From the NCBI GenBank assembly GCA_023461435.1, contig JAEYLC010000010.1, positions 248,001 through 312,000 of the forward strand: DNA of 64,000 bases, read 5' to 3'. The notes under the pieces are model-generated. The model had not been told where the DNA came from, did no database searches, and saw only the letters and a program-made list of their open reading frames with translations. Both the position numbers and the translations under genes were made by a program. Origin of the DNA: Bacillota bacterium (GTDB lineage: Bacteria > Bacillota > Clostridia > Christensenellales > SZUA-584). Shown one piece after another: positions 31,042 to 39,087 of this stretch (position 1 is its first letter; each line of letters starts with the position of its first letter).

Positions 31042-32810
31042 ATGGTAAATATGCTGTCGAGGTAATAGCGTATGCAAATGCCGTTGTTGATGGCAAAATC
31101 CGTGTGGAACATTATAGAGAACAAGGGTGCAAGCGGTTTTTAGCGGATATAGAATCTGAGAAATGGGACATAAACACAAAAGACGCAGACTTCGTGATTG
31201 GGATAATTGAAAAAACATTTAAGCACCGGCAAGGGGAACGGTTGGATGGAACGCCATTACGCGGAACACCACTTATACTTGAGTCATGGGAAAAATTTTG
31301 TATATACGGAATATTGATATTTTACAATAAAGGAACGAACGAGCGCCGCATCAAAGAGGCGTTCATTTTTATTCCGCGTAAAAATGGCAAAACGCTTTTT
31401 GCGTCGGCGTTAGCGTGGGCGCTTGGAATACTACAACGCGCCAGCGCGTCAAAGGTATATGTCGTTGCGTTCGTGCTTAAGCAAGCGATGGAAAGCTATG
31501 ATAACTGGAAGTACAATCTGACATCAGTATTATATGACAGTAAAAAAGCTGCGCAAGCAGACGGCTGGCAGATTCTTGATAACAACATGGAGCATAGCAT
31601 ATCGCATGAAAATATTGATAGAGGCGCACTTCACCTGGAAGCATTGGCTGGAAATCCGGAAGCACAAGATTCTTTTAATGCAAATATTGTAATTGCGGAC
31701 GAACTTGAGGTGTATAAATCTCCGGAACAATATAACAAGCTTAAAGACGCGACAAAGGCGTATACAAACAAACTGGTTATTGGTATTACAACTGGCGGAG
31801 ATAATGTAACAGGTTTCTGCTACTATCGCGTAAAGTATTGTATGAAAGTACTAGATGGTATTGTGAGTGACGATCAGTACTTTATATTTATCTGTAAAGC
31901 GCCAGAAGATGAAAAGGGAAATGTTGATTTTACAAACTCACTCGTTCATGAAATGGCAAATCCGTCGTATGGCGTGACCATTAGGCCGGCCGATATGATG
32001 AACGATGCTATGCAGGCGCTCAATGACCCCCAGCAGAGAAAAAACTTTTTGGCACGCAGCTTGAATGTGTTTACATCGTCGATGAAAGCTTATTTTGATT
32101 TAAAAGAATTCCAGGCATCGGATGCTGCCTGCGCCAAAGCACTCGGTATTTCAGACAGAGCAACAACCGTTGAAAAAATAGCGGCAATATTAAAGCTTGG
32201 TGTGAAATGGTACGGCGGAGCTGACCTGTCAAAACTGTACGACCTTACCGCCTCAGCGCTTTACGGGACATATAAAGATATAGACATAATCATCCCGCAC
32301 TGCTGGTTTCCGATTGTTGCCGCGCACGCAAAGGCAGACGAAGACGGCATACCGCTATTTGGCTGGCAAGATGACGGATGGCTTGATATGAGCAACAACC
32401 CAACCGTCAACCATGCGGAGGTTGTTAATTGGTTTAAGGCTATGCGGTCGACGGGGTTCAAGATCGTTCAAGTGGGGCATGACCGAAAGTTTTGCCGTGA
32501 ATATTATGTGGGCATGAAAGCGGCGAGCTTCTCTGTGCAGGATCAGCCTCAGTATTTTTATAAAAAATCAGAAGGATTTCGGCGCATCGAGCAAAAGGCC
32601 AAGGACGGAAAACTGTACTATCTTGGTGCAGAGCCGTTTGAATATTGCGTTGCCAACATCCGGGCAATTGAAAAAACCGACGATATGATCCAATACGAAA
32701 AGGTAGAGCCGGAGCACCGAATCGACGTTTTTGACGCTGCGGTATTTGCATGCGTTCGGATGTTGGAAAGCTTGGAAAAATCAAAAAAAGCAGAGGGATG
32801 GCTTGAATGA
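31038..32810 (+). CDS. Terminase large subunit
   Basis: 590 residues. Packaging ATPase-nuclease. Walker A 'FIPRKNGKT', Walker B region 'IVIADELEVY', and nuclease-domain aspartates in 'WYGGADLSKLYDLTA' and near the C-terminus ('IDVFDAAVFACVRM'). It starts at GTG 31038, overlapping the TerS stop (GTGA). Full length for the family. Confidence 0.96.
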   Translation: MNGKYAVEVIAYANAVVDGKIRVEHYREQGCKRFLADIESEKWDINTKDADFVIGIIEKTFKHRQGERLDGTPLRGTPLILESWEKFCIYGILIFYNKGTNERRIKEAFIFIPRKNGKTLFASALAWALGILQRASASKVYVVAFVLKQAMESYDNWKYNLTSVLYDSKKAAQADGWQILDNNMEHSISHENIDRGALHLEALAGNPEAQDSFNANIVIADELEVYKSPEQYNKLKDATKAYTNKLVIGITTGGDNVTGFCYYRVKYCMKVLDGIVSDDQYFIFICKAPEDEKGNVDFTNSLVHEMANPSYGVTIRPADMMNDAMQALNDPQQRKNFLARSLNVFTSSMKAYFDLKEFQASDAACAKALGISDRATTVEKIAAILKLGVKWYGGADLSKLYDLTASALYGTYKDIDIIIPHCWFPIVAAHAKADEDGIPLFGWQDDGWLDMSNNPTVNHAEVVNWFKAMRSTGFKIVQVGHDRKFCREYYVGMKAASFSVQDQPQYFYKKSEGFRRIEQKAKDGKLYYLGAEPFEYCVANIRAIEKTDDMIQYEKVEPEHRIDVFDAAVFACVRMLESLEKSKKAEGWLE

Positions 32811-34003
32811 GTAAGAAACGCAAATCAAAGTCACCGCGGGCACCGACGGTGCGCGAGTCAACGGCAACATGGCTATGCACGGCGAGCGCATATAATATCT
32901 TGGTAGGTGATGGGTACAGGCCCCTGTCCCAGTGTCCAGAGGTGCAAATGTGCGTGGCTGTGTATGCGGAGCTAATCAGCAGCATGACCCTGCACCTAAT
33001 GCAAAACACCGAAAAAGGCGATGTACGGGTGCGCAACGAATTGGCAAGAAAGCTTGATATCAACCCGCACCCGCTGATGACCCGTAAAACTTGGATGTAT
33101 AACATCGTTTGGACAATGATGTTATCAGGCGACGGTAATCAGGTTACATACCCAGTTTACACGTCGGATGGATTACTGGACAGACTCGAGCCTTTAAAAC
33201 CTTCGTCGGTGGCATTTATGGATATGCCTGGGGGATACAGCATCCGATATGGTGATAAAACATTCAGCCCTGACGAGGTCCTGCACTTTGTGATGAACCC
33301 CGATCCGGAAAAACCGTGGCTTGGGACGGGGTACAGACCAGTACTGCGGGATGTGGTAAAAGGCCTCAGACAGGCGGGCGCGACAAAACAAAAGCTGCTG
33401 GAAAGTCCTGCGCCGTCATTGATTGTAAACGTTGACGGGTTGGTGGAGGAGTTCAACAACTATGAAGGACGGCAAAAGCTCCGCGGGCAGTATATTGACG
33501 ATCGCGAAAATGGCGAGCCGTGGATTATACCTGCTGAAGCGGTAAAAGTCACAGCGGTCAAGCCGCTGACGTTGCACGACTTAGCCATAGAAGCAAACAT
33601 CGAGCTCGACAAAAAGACGGTCGCCGGAATCATAGGCGTTCCGCCTTTTTTGGTTGGAGTCGGTGACTTTAACGCCGAGGAGTATAACAACTTCATTTCG
33701 TCGCGCATCATGCCGCGGGCGCTGGGCATCCAGCAGGAGCTTACGCGGAAAACGCTGATTGCACCGAATCTGTTTTGGCGGTTTAACCCGCGCAGCCTGT
33801 ATAGCTACTCGCTGTCGGACATCATCGACGCGGGCTCGGAAATGATTGACCGCATGGCTATGCGACGGAACGAGTGGCGCGACTGGATTGGCATGGAACC
33901 TGACCCGGATATGGACGAGTTGTTGGCATTGGAGAATTATCTTCCTGCCGATCGCCTCGGAGACCAAAAAAAACTTATAAAAGGTGGTGAGATCGATGGA
34001 TAG
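32807..34003 (+). CDS. Portal protein, HK97 family
   Basis: 398 residues. 'YRPLSQCPEVQMCVAVYAELISSMTL' and 'KKTVAGIIGVPPFLVGVGDFNAEEYNNFI' are typical of HK97-type portals. It forms the dodecameric DNA entry ring. ATGA overlap with TerL. Normal length. Confidence 0.95.
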   Translation: MSKKRKSKSPRAPTVRESTATWLCTASAYNILVGDGYRPLSQCPEVQMCVAVYAELISSMTLHLMQNTEKGDVRVRNELARKLDINPHPLMTRKTWMYNIVWTMMLSGDGNQVTYPVYTSDGLLDRLEPLKPSSVAFMDMPGGYSIRYGDKTFSPDEVLHFVMNPDPEKPWLGTGYRPVLRDVVKGLRQAGATKQKLLESPAPSLIVNVDGLVEEFNNYEGRQKLRGQYIDDRENGEPWIIPAEAVKVTAVKPLTLHDLAIEANIELDKKTVAGIIGVPPFLVGVGDFNAEEYNNFISSRIMPRALGIQQELTRKTLIAPNLFWRFNPRSLYSYSLSDIIDAGSEMIDRMAMRRNEWRDWIGMEPDPDMDELLALENYLPADRLGDQKKLIKGGEIDG

Positions 34004-34574
34004 GAAGACTAGGCAGATGCGCTGCGCACCAACACAGTTTCGTGCTGAAGAAGACGGCGGAGAGAAATACATCGAGGGCTATTTTGCGGTTTTTGGCGGA
34101 ATATACGAGCTCTGGCCGGGGGCAACCGAAAGCATAGACCCGCACGCCTTTGATGATACGGTAGGCGATGACATCCGCGGGCTCATCAACCACGATACAA
34201 CGCTGGTATTGGGACGAACGAAAGCCGGGACTCTTGAGCTTAAACTGGACAGCCGCGGATTGTGGGGGCGGTGCAAGATCAATCAGGACGATGCAGACGC
34301 AATGAACCTATACGCCCGAATTAAGCGCGGTGATATAGATCAATGCTCTTTCGGGTTTGATGTGCTCGAAGAAGAGACGGATTATCGCGATGACGGATCT
34401 GTGCATTGGACAATCAAGCGCGTCAAGCTGTACGAGGTGTCGCCGGTCACGTTTCCGGCGTATGAAGATACGTCAGTGAGCGCACGGCGGCGTGACTATG
34501 ATCAGATACTCCGGCGCATGAATGCGGCGTGGAGGACAGAGATGAAAGGGAGGTTGAAAAAGAGTGGCACTTAA
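33996..34574 (+). CDS. Prohead protease, S78 (HK97) family
   Basis: 192 residues. Catalytic His in 'IRGLINHDTTLVLGR', Ser in 'DIDQCSFGFDV' and 'VSPVTFPAYEDTSV' at the end of the domain. It cleaves scaffold and capsid delta-domain during maturation. AAGGTGGTGA precedes ATG 33996. It overlaps portal and capsid genes. Confidence 0.94.
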   Translation: MDRKTRQMRCAPTQFRAEEDGGEKYIEGYFAVFGGIYELWPGATESIDPHAFDDTVGDDIRGLINHDTTLVLGRTKAGTLELKLDSRGLWGRCKINQDDADAMNLYARIKRGDIDQCSFGFDVLEEETDYRDDGSVHWTIKRVKLYEVSPVTFPAYEDTSVSARRRDYDQILRRMNAAWRTEMKGRLKKSGT

Positions 34575-36264
34575 ACAACTGCTTTTAACAAAGCGAATTT
34601 CCGGCCTTAATGCTCAGCTTGATGCGCTGGCAGAAAAAGACGTCGGATTTGATGAGCGCACGGCGGCGCTGGAAAAGCGTGAAGCGGACCTTGAGACAGC
34701 CATAGATGAAATGGCTGATGATGCGTCGGAAGAGGATCGCCAAATTGTCGATGATGAAATGGCGGCTTTTGAAACTGACAAAGAGACCCTTGAAACAGAG
34801 CGGACTGAACACGATGGAAAGAAACAAGAGCTTGCGGACGAGATCAAAAAACTCACGGACGAACTTGATGAGCTCAATAAAAAGGCGGCCGATCCGCCTG
34901 CGGCGGCGGCGGAAGAAAGGAATGGTGACAAAAGCCATATGGAAACAAGAACAAAATTTTACGGAATGACCCGAGCGGAAAGGGAATCATTCTTTAAGCG
35001 CGACGATGTAAAAGGTTTTATTTCCGAAATACGCACCAGCCTTAAGACAAGAGCTGTGACGGGTGGCGGCCTAACCGTGCCTGATGTCATTTTAGAGCTG
35101 CTTCGCGACAATCTGGAACAGTATTCCAAGTTGGCAAAGTATGTGAACGTGAAACCCGTGAAGGGAACGGCTAGGCAAAACATAATGGGAACGGCGCCGG
35201 AAGGCATCTGGATGGAAGCTGTCGGAGAACTGAACGAGCTTGATCTGACACTGAATCAGGTTGAGGTTGACGGTTATATGGTGGGCGGGTTTATTCCTGT
35301 TCACAACACATTACTTGACGACAGCGATATCGCACTTGGCATGGAAATTATGACGGGGATTGGGAAGGCTCTCGGCAAAGGCGTTGACCGCGCCATTCCT
35401 TACGGGACAGGAGCTAACATGCCGCTCGGATTTATTACCCGCCTTGCGCAGACCTCGGAGCCGTCAGGGTGGAGCGCGGATGCGCCCGCGTGGACCGATC
35501 TTCATACAACAAACATCAAAAAGCTGAACATTGGAAGCGCAACTGGCGCGACATTCTACGCTTCGCTGATTGCGGCCCTCGGAATAGCAAAACCGAATTA
35601 TTCAGACGGTCGCTGTTTTTGGATCATGAACCGCAAAACCCACATTGATCTCATGACAAAAGCTCTTGCGTTCGACGCTGCCGCTGCGCTGGTTGCTGGC
35701 GTAAGCAACCAGATGCCCATAATTGGCGGCGATATCGTTGAGCTTGAAAACGTTGGAGATTATGAAATTGCCGGTGGTTACGGCAGCGTGTATCTGCTCG
35801 CTGAGCGGCAAGGAGCAAATGTCGAATCGTCTGAACATGTTCGGTTTCTCAAAAACCAGACAGTTTTCAAGGGCTATGCGCGGTATGACGGACTGCCGGT
35901 ATTTGGGGAGGCGTTTGTGCTGGTGAGTTATGACAATACTGATGCGGCAACATCCAGCACATTCCCGACTGACTATGCAAACACTGCGCTCGGCGCTTTG
36001 ACTGTGACGTCTGCGGCGGGCACCGCAACAGGCGATTCGCTCGTGACAGTGGGCGGCGCGGAATCGTCCGGCACAACGCTCGGCTATAAGATCGGCGGCA
36101 AGGCTGCTGATGTAAAGAGCGGCGATACAAAGACCGGCTTCACGACACTGACAAGCCCGGCGCAGGTAACGGTGGCCACCGGCAAAGTCATCACTGTGGT
36201 CGAGTTCGACGGCAATGGCCGAGCCATCAAGGTTGGAAGCGCGCAGACCGTAACTAAGTCGTAA
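34564..36264 (+). CDS. Major capsid protein, HK97 fold, with delta-domain and C-terminal extra domain
   Basis: 566 residues from GTG 34564. Residues about 1-125 are a charged coiled-coil delta-domain (scaffold) to be removed by the protease. About 130-475 is the HK97 capsid fold ('GGLTVPDVILELLRDN', 'GKGVDRAIPYGTG', 'FWIMNRKT'). After about 480 a Thr/Gly/Ser-rich beta domain ('LGALTVTSAAGTATGDSLVT') is added; it probably projects from the capsid surface as an Ig-like or decoration-like domain. Confidence 0.95.
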   Translation: MALKQLLLTKRISGLNAQLDALAEKDVGFDERTAALEKREADLETAIDEMADDASEEDRQIVDDEMAAFETDKETLETERTEHDGKKQELADEIKKLTDELDELNKKAADPPAAAAEERNGDKSHMETRTKFYGMTRAERESFFKRDDVKGFISEIRTSLKTRAVTGGGLTVPDVILELLRDNLEQYSKLAKYVNVKPVKGTARQNIMGTAPEGIWMEAVGELNELDLTLNQVEVDGYMVGGFIPVHNTLLDDSDIALGMEIMTGIGKALGKGVDRAIPYGTGANMPLGFITRLAQTSEPSGWSADAPAWTDLHTTNIKKLNIGSATGATFYASLIAALGIAKPNYSDGRCFWIMNRKTHIDLMTKALAFDAAAALVAGVSNQMPIIGGDIVELENVGDYEIAGGYGSVYLLAERQGANVESSEHVRFLKNQTVFKGYARYDGLPVFGEAFVLVSYDNTDAATSSTFPTDYANTALGALTVTSAAGTATGDSLVTVGGAESSGTTLGYKIGGKAADVKSGDTKTGFTTLTSPAQVTVATGKVITVVEFDGNGRAIKVGSAQTVTKS

Positions 36265-36289
36265 CTGATTTAAACAGGGGGTGAAATCC

Positions 36290-36583
36290 ATGAGCGCATT
36301 AAGTACACAGGCACTGCCTCTCGTAAAATTAAGACTCAACAGGGCCACTGGCGATACATCACTTGATACCATGTATACACAACGTATCGAGGCGGCTGAG
36401 CTTGAGCTTGCCCGAAAAGGTATAAACCTGCAGGGCGATGCCGACGACTTAATGCTGCTCGTGGATTACTCCGTTTGGCGCTATCAAAATCGGGACAAGC
36501 CAGGCAGCACACCCGACTGGCTCAGGCTCGCGATTCGTGAACGTTGGCTGTCCTCGAAAGGGCGGGTGACAGATGAATCTTGA
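36290..36583 (+). CDS. Head-tail connector (gp6-like)
   Basis: 97 residues, helical, directly after the capsid gene, where HK97-like phages encode the gp6-type adaptor ring. 'MYTQRIEAAELELARKGI' and 'LVDYSVWRYQNRDKPG' fit phage connector proteins. GGGGGTG precedes ATG 36290. Confidence 0.8.
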   Translation: MSALSTQALPLVKLRLNRATGDTSLDTMYTQRIEAAELELARKGINLQGDADDLMLLVDYSVWRYQNRDKPGSTPDWLRLAIRERWLSSKGRVTDES

Positions 36584-36929
36584 TACCGGAATTTGCAGCA
36601 TATATAAGCTTGAAAACAAGGCGCGGGCCGGAGGGAAGCCCGATATTCAGATAGTCATACCGGCGATATCTGAGCCGTGGTATGGTGAACTCGATTTTGA
36701 AAGCAATCCTAAATATGTGACGGAAATGCAAGAAGATGTCGAAATCGCTTCGCGCATACGAGTCCTTCAGGACAAACGTATCAATCGGCAGACGGTTGTA
36801 ACTCTTGCCGATGGAAAGCAGTACAAAGTCGAACGCGCTTATCACGGAAAAGATGAAGAAAGCGGCGAATTAATCACAGACATAAGCCTTTCAAGGGTGG
36901 TGAGTGAATATGACATTACAACGGTTTGA
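36573..36929 (+). CDS. Head closure protein
   Basis: 118 residues, mostly beta. 'ASRIRVLQDKRINRQTVVTLADGKQYKVERAYHGKDEESGELITDISL' fits small head-tail joining proteins. Position second after the capsid supports the stopper role. Confidence 0.75.
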   Translation: MNLDTGICSIYKLENKARAGGKPDIQIVIPAISEPWYGELDFESNPKYVTEMQEDVEIASRIRVLQDKRINRQTVVTLADGKQYKVERAYHGKDEESGELITDISLSRVVSEYDITTV

Positions 36930-37230
36930 GGAGCTTATAGTTATTGCGGATCCGCAAGCGTCCCATTATTCTTCTATCTTTAAGCCTAATTATACGGTTT
37001 GGGCTGAATATGGGGACAACTCGCTTTTTGCCGATGGCCAGCGCGCTGAAACGGCCATAAAAATTCAGATTGACAGATTCACAAAAATTGAATTTGATCC
37101 GGTTGCTCAGGCAATCACAGATATGCTGAATAGTAAAGATGCTGCGGATGAAATTGCTTACAGCTATGAGTGCACGTCGGAGCCGGTAACAGGATACATC
37201 CGTCATATGTGGGTGTGTGAGGTGATTTGA
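36910..37230 (+). CDS. Head-tail joining protein
   Basis: 106 residues. Alpha/beta sequence typical of the third joining gene, 'PNYTVWAEYGDNSLFADGQRAETAIKIQID', found in Firmicutes siphophages. ATG 36910 is preceded by GGGTGGTGA. Confidence 0.75.
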   Translation: MTLQRFEELIVIADPQASHYSSIFKPNYTVWAEYGDNSLFADGQRAETAIKIQIDRFTKIEFDPVAQAITDMLNSKDAADEIAYSYECTSEPVTGYIRHMWVCEVI

Positions 37231-37231
37231 T

Positions 37232-37651
37232 ATGGCGCGGTTCAATACGTCTGGAATTGATGACATCATCAATGAGATGAAGAGAATCGGTGAGCTTGTG
37301 GGTGATACTGCTGATAATATGCTGATGGCGGCAGCGGAAGAAGACAAAAAAGCGTGGAAACAGGCTGCAGAAATGCACGGGCTTATTGACACTGGGGATA
37401 TGGTCAATTCTGTCGGTTATCCAAAAAAACCAAGCACTGTCAACGGTGTCCGTCAAATTGACATTTACCCTCAAGGAAAAGACAGAAAAGGTGTTCGTAA
37501 TGCAGAAAAGGCTTTCATAAACCATTACGGTTCACCGGGCAAAAACATTGAGGCTACGCACTGGGTTGATGATGCTGACAAGCTGGCCGCTGAGCCTGTT
37601 CAAAAGGCAATGGAAAATGAATTTGATAAATTAATTAACAGAAAGGGATGA
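37232..37651 (+). CDS. HK97 gp10-like tail completion protein
   Basis: 139 residues. 'ADNMLMAAAEEDKKAWKQAAEMHGLIDTGDMVNSV' is the gp10-family pattern (helix, then 'TG.L..S'). It closes the head-proximal end of the tail tube. Confidence 0.88.
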   Translation: MARFNTSGIDDIINEMKRIGELVGDTADNMLMAAAEEDKKAWKQAAEMHGLIDTGDMVNSVGYPKKPSTVNGVRQIDIYPQGKDRKGVRNAEKAFINHYGSPGKNIEATHWVDDADKLAAEPVQKAMENEFDKLINRKG

Positions 37652-37658
37652 TGAATAA

Positions 37659-38441
37659 ATGGCAATGGTCGGATTAAAGCATCCGGTTTTTGCACCGATA
37701 ACCGCAGAATCCGCCGGTGCTATCCCGACATACGGATCGGGCGCCATCGTCGGAAGCGCAATTGAGGCAAATGTTTCTATTGAGCTTGCTGACGGAAAGC
37801 TTTACGCAGACGATGTGATCAAAGAAACCGACAATGGTTTTATTGGCGGATCCATTACAACAGGCGTAGATGATATCAGCAGTGATGTTCACAAGCTGTG
37901 GTTTGGCGCTGAAGACGCAACGCTCGGCGGCGAAACGGTTGTTGAAGATGGTGCCGCTCTGATTGCGCCGTATGGTGGCTTTGGCTACTATCGTGTCCGC
38001 AGAAAAAATGGCGTCAGATCGATCAGAGCGTTTTGGTATTACAAAACGCAGTGGGGCGTACCGTCCGAAGAAGCAAAAACAAAAGGCGAAACGATAGAGT
38101 GGCAGACTCCGGCCGTCGAAGGCAATATTATGACGCTCGACAATGAAAATGAATCGTGGCGCGCATGGAAAGACTTTGCTTCGGAAGCTGATGCGGTGGC
38201 GTGGCTTGATGAGCTCGCAAACATTGGCGAACCGGCGAGCAAGACTGCACTGAACTCGGCAATCACTTCAACGCAGGCGCTCGATTCGGAAGACTACACG
38301 TCCGCGAGCTGGGTTGATGTCGCCAACGCTCTTGCCGATGCTGTGGCTGTAGCAGCAATGACATCACCATCGCAGACTCGCGTGGATAGCGCAACATCGT
38401 TACTTACAACTGCTGTCGGGCTGCTCGTGGAACGTTCATAA
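37659..38441 (+). CDS. Major tail tube protein with C-terminal FIVAR-like domain
   Basis: 260 residues. Residues about 1-180 form the tail-tube beta fold ('GVDDISSDVHKLWFGAE', 'GFGYYRVRRKNGVRSIRAFWYYKT'). After about 195 a helical stretch ('DYTSASWVDVANALADA', 'SQTRVDSATSLLTTAVGLL') matches FIVAR-type repeats found in surface-binding proteins, so the tail surface may be decorated with a binding domain. Strong terminator-like hairpin follows. Confidence 0.9.
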   Translation: MAMVGLKHPVFAPITAESAGAIPTYGSGAIVGSAIEANVSIELADGKLYADDVIKETDNGFIGGSITTGVDDISSDVHKLWFGAEDATLGGETVVEDGAALIAPYGGFGYYRVRRKNGVRSIRAFWYYKTQWGVPSEEAKTKGETIEWQTPAVEGNIMTLDNENESWRAWKDFASEADAVAWLDELANIGEPASKTALNSAITSTQALDSEDYTSASWVDVANALADAVAVAAMTSPSQTRVDSATSLLTTAVGLLVERS

Positions 38442-38460
38442 AGCAAATAAGGGAGGGTAA

Positions 38461-38487
38461 GGGGCGGAGTATCCGCCCCTTCTTTAT
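38461..38487 (+). terminator. Terminator-like hairpin after the tail tube gene
   Basis: A perfect 8-bp GC stem (38461-38468 with 38472-38479), 3-nt loop, then TTCTTTATT. It lies just before the G gene start and probably sets the high tube-to-assembly-protein ratio. Confidence 0.75.
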
Positions 38488-38488
38488 T

Positions 38489-38917
38489 ATGAGAGAACAT
38501 TGTCAGACAATCATTTTGAGAGGAAAAGAATACAAGCTCATCTTTACAACACAAGCGCTTTTTGAAACGCAAGAGAAGTTTGGCGGTTTCACCAAGATGA
38601 CTACGGCCATGGCAAAAGACAAGCGTGAAGCTTTAGAGGTTATTGCATGGCTCGTTACCACAGAAGCAAATCAGGCTATTGAGGCGGATCGTTACTTTGA
38701 GGGGAAAGACGAACCAAACGTATCTGAAGAAGATATCCTAAAAGCTCTGCTTTTTGCGACTCCGGCTATTTTTTTGGATATAAAAACAAAAGCAATGGAC
38801 GCGTTAAACGAAGGCCTAACAGGAAAGATCATAAAAGAAGAAGTCGAGTCAGAATCCGAAGATGAGGTTTTGGCTGAAATAAAAAACGCAGAAGGCGCAG
38901 CGAAAAAGAATCAATAG
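38489..38917 (+). CDS. Tail assembly chaperone G
   Basis: 142 residues. 'ILRGKEYKLIFTTQALFETQEKFGG' at the start and 'DILKALLFATPAIF' are the gpG-type chaperone pattern of Firmicutes siphophages; an acidic tail follows. No ribosome binding site is visible: the ATG lies 9 nt after the hairpin stem. Near its end A AAAAAC (38881-38887) allows a -1 shift to make GT. Confidence 0.85.
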   Translation: MREHCQTIILRGKEYKLIFTTQALFETQEKFGGFTKMTTAMAKDKREALEVIAWLVTTEANQAIEADRYFEGKDEPNVSEEDILKALLFATPAIFLDIKTKAMDALNEGLTGKIIKEEVESESEDEVLAEIKNAEGAAKKNQ

Positions 38918-39087
38918 AACCGCTGCGCCTTATCTCTATGGGGATGATAGCGGGAATATCAGAAGCGGAAACACTGCTTATGACGCCCGGTAAAGTCTTC
39001 GACCTTTTTTATTTGCGCCGTGAATACGACATGATGCTGCACGGATTTGTAAAGAAGAAAAAACCAAAGGATGGTGATTGGGAATGA
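38489..39087 (+). CDS. Tail assembly chaperone GT, made by -1 frameshift
   Basis: The frame -1 to G is open from the slippery site A-AAA-AAC (38881-38887) to the stop at 39085-39087. The added part includes 'SIEPLRLISMGMIAGISEA' and 'LLMTPGKVFDLFYLRREYD', the conserved gpT segment that contacts tape measure. Frameshifted G/GT pairs between tube and tape measure genes are a hallmark of long-tailed phages. A second A-rich site (G-AAA-AAG) is at about 38899-38905. Confidence 0.82.
38881..38887 (+). promoter_or_regulatory. -1 ribosomal frameshift (slippery) site
   Basis: A AAA AAC in the G frame, 28 nt before the G stop codon. Classic X XXY YYZ heptamer. Confidence 0.8.
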
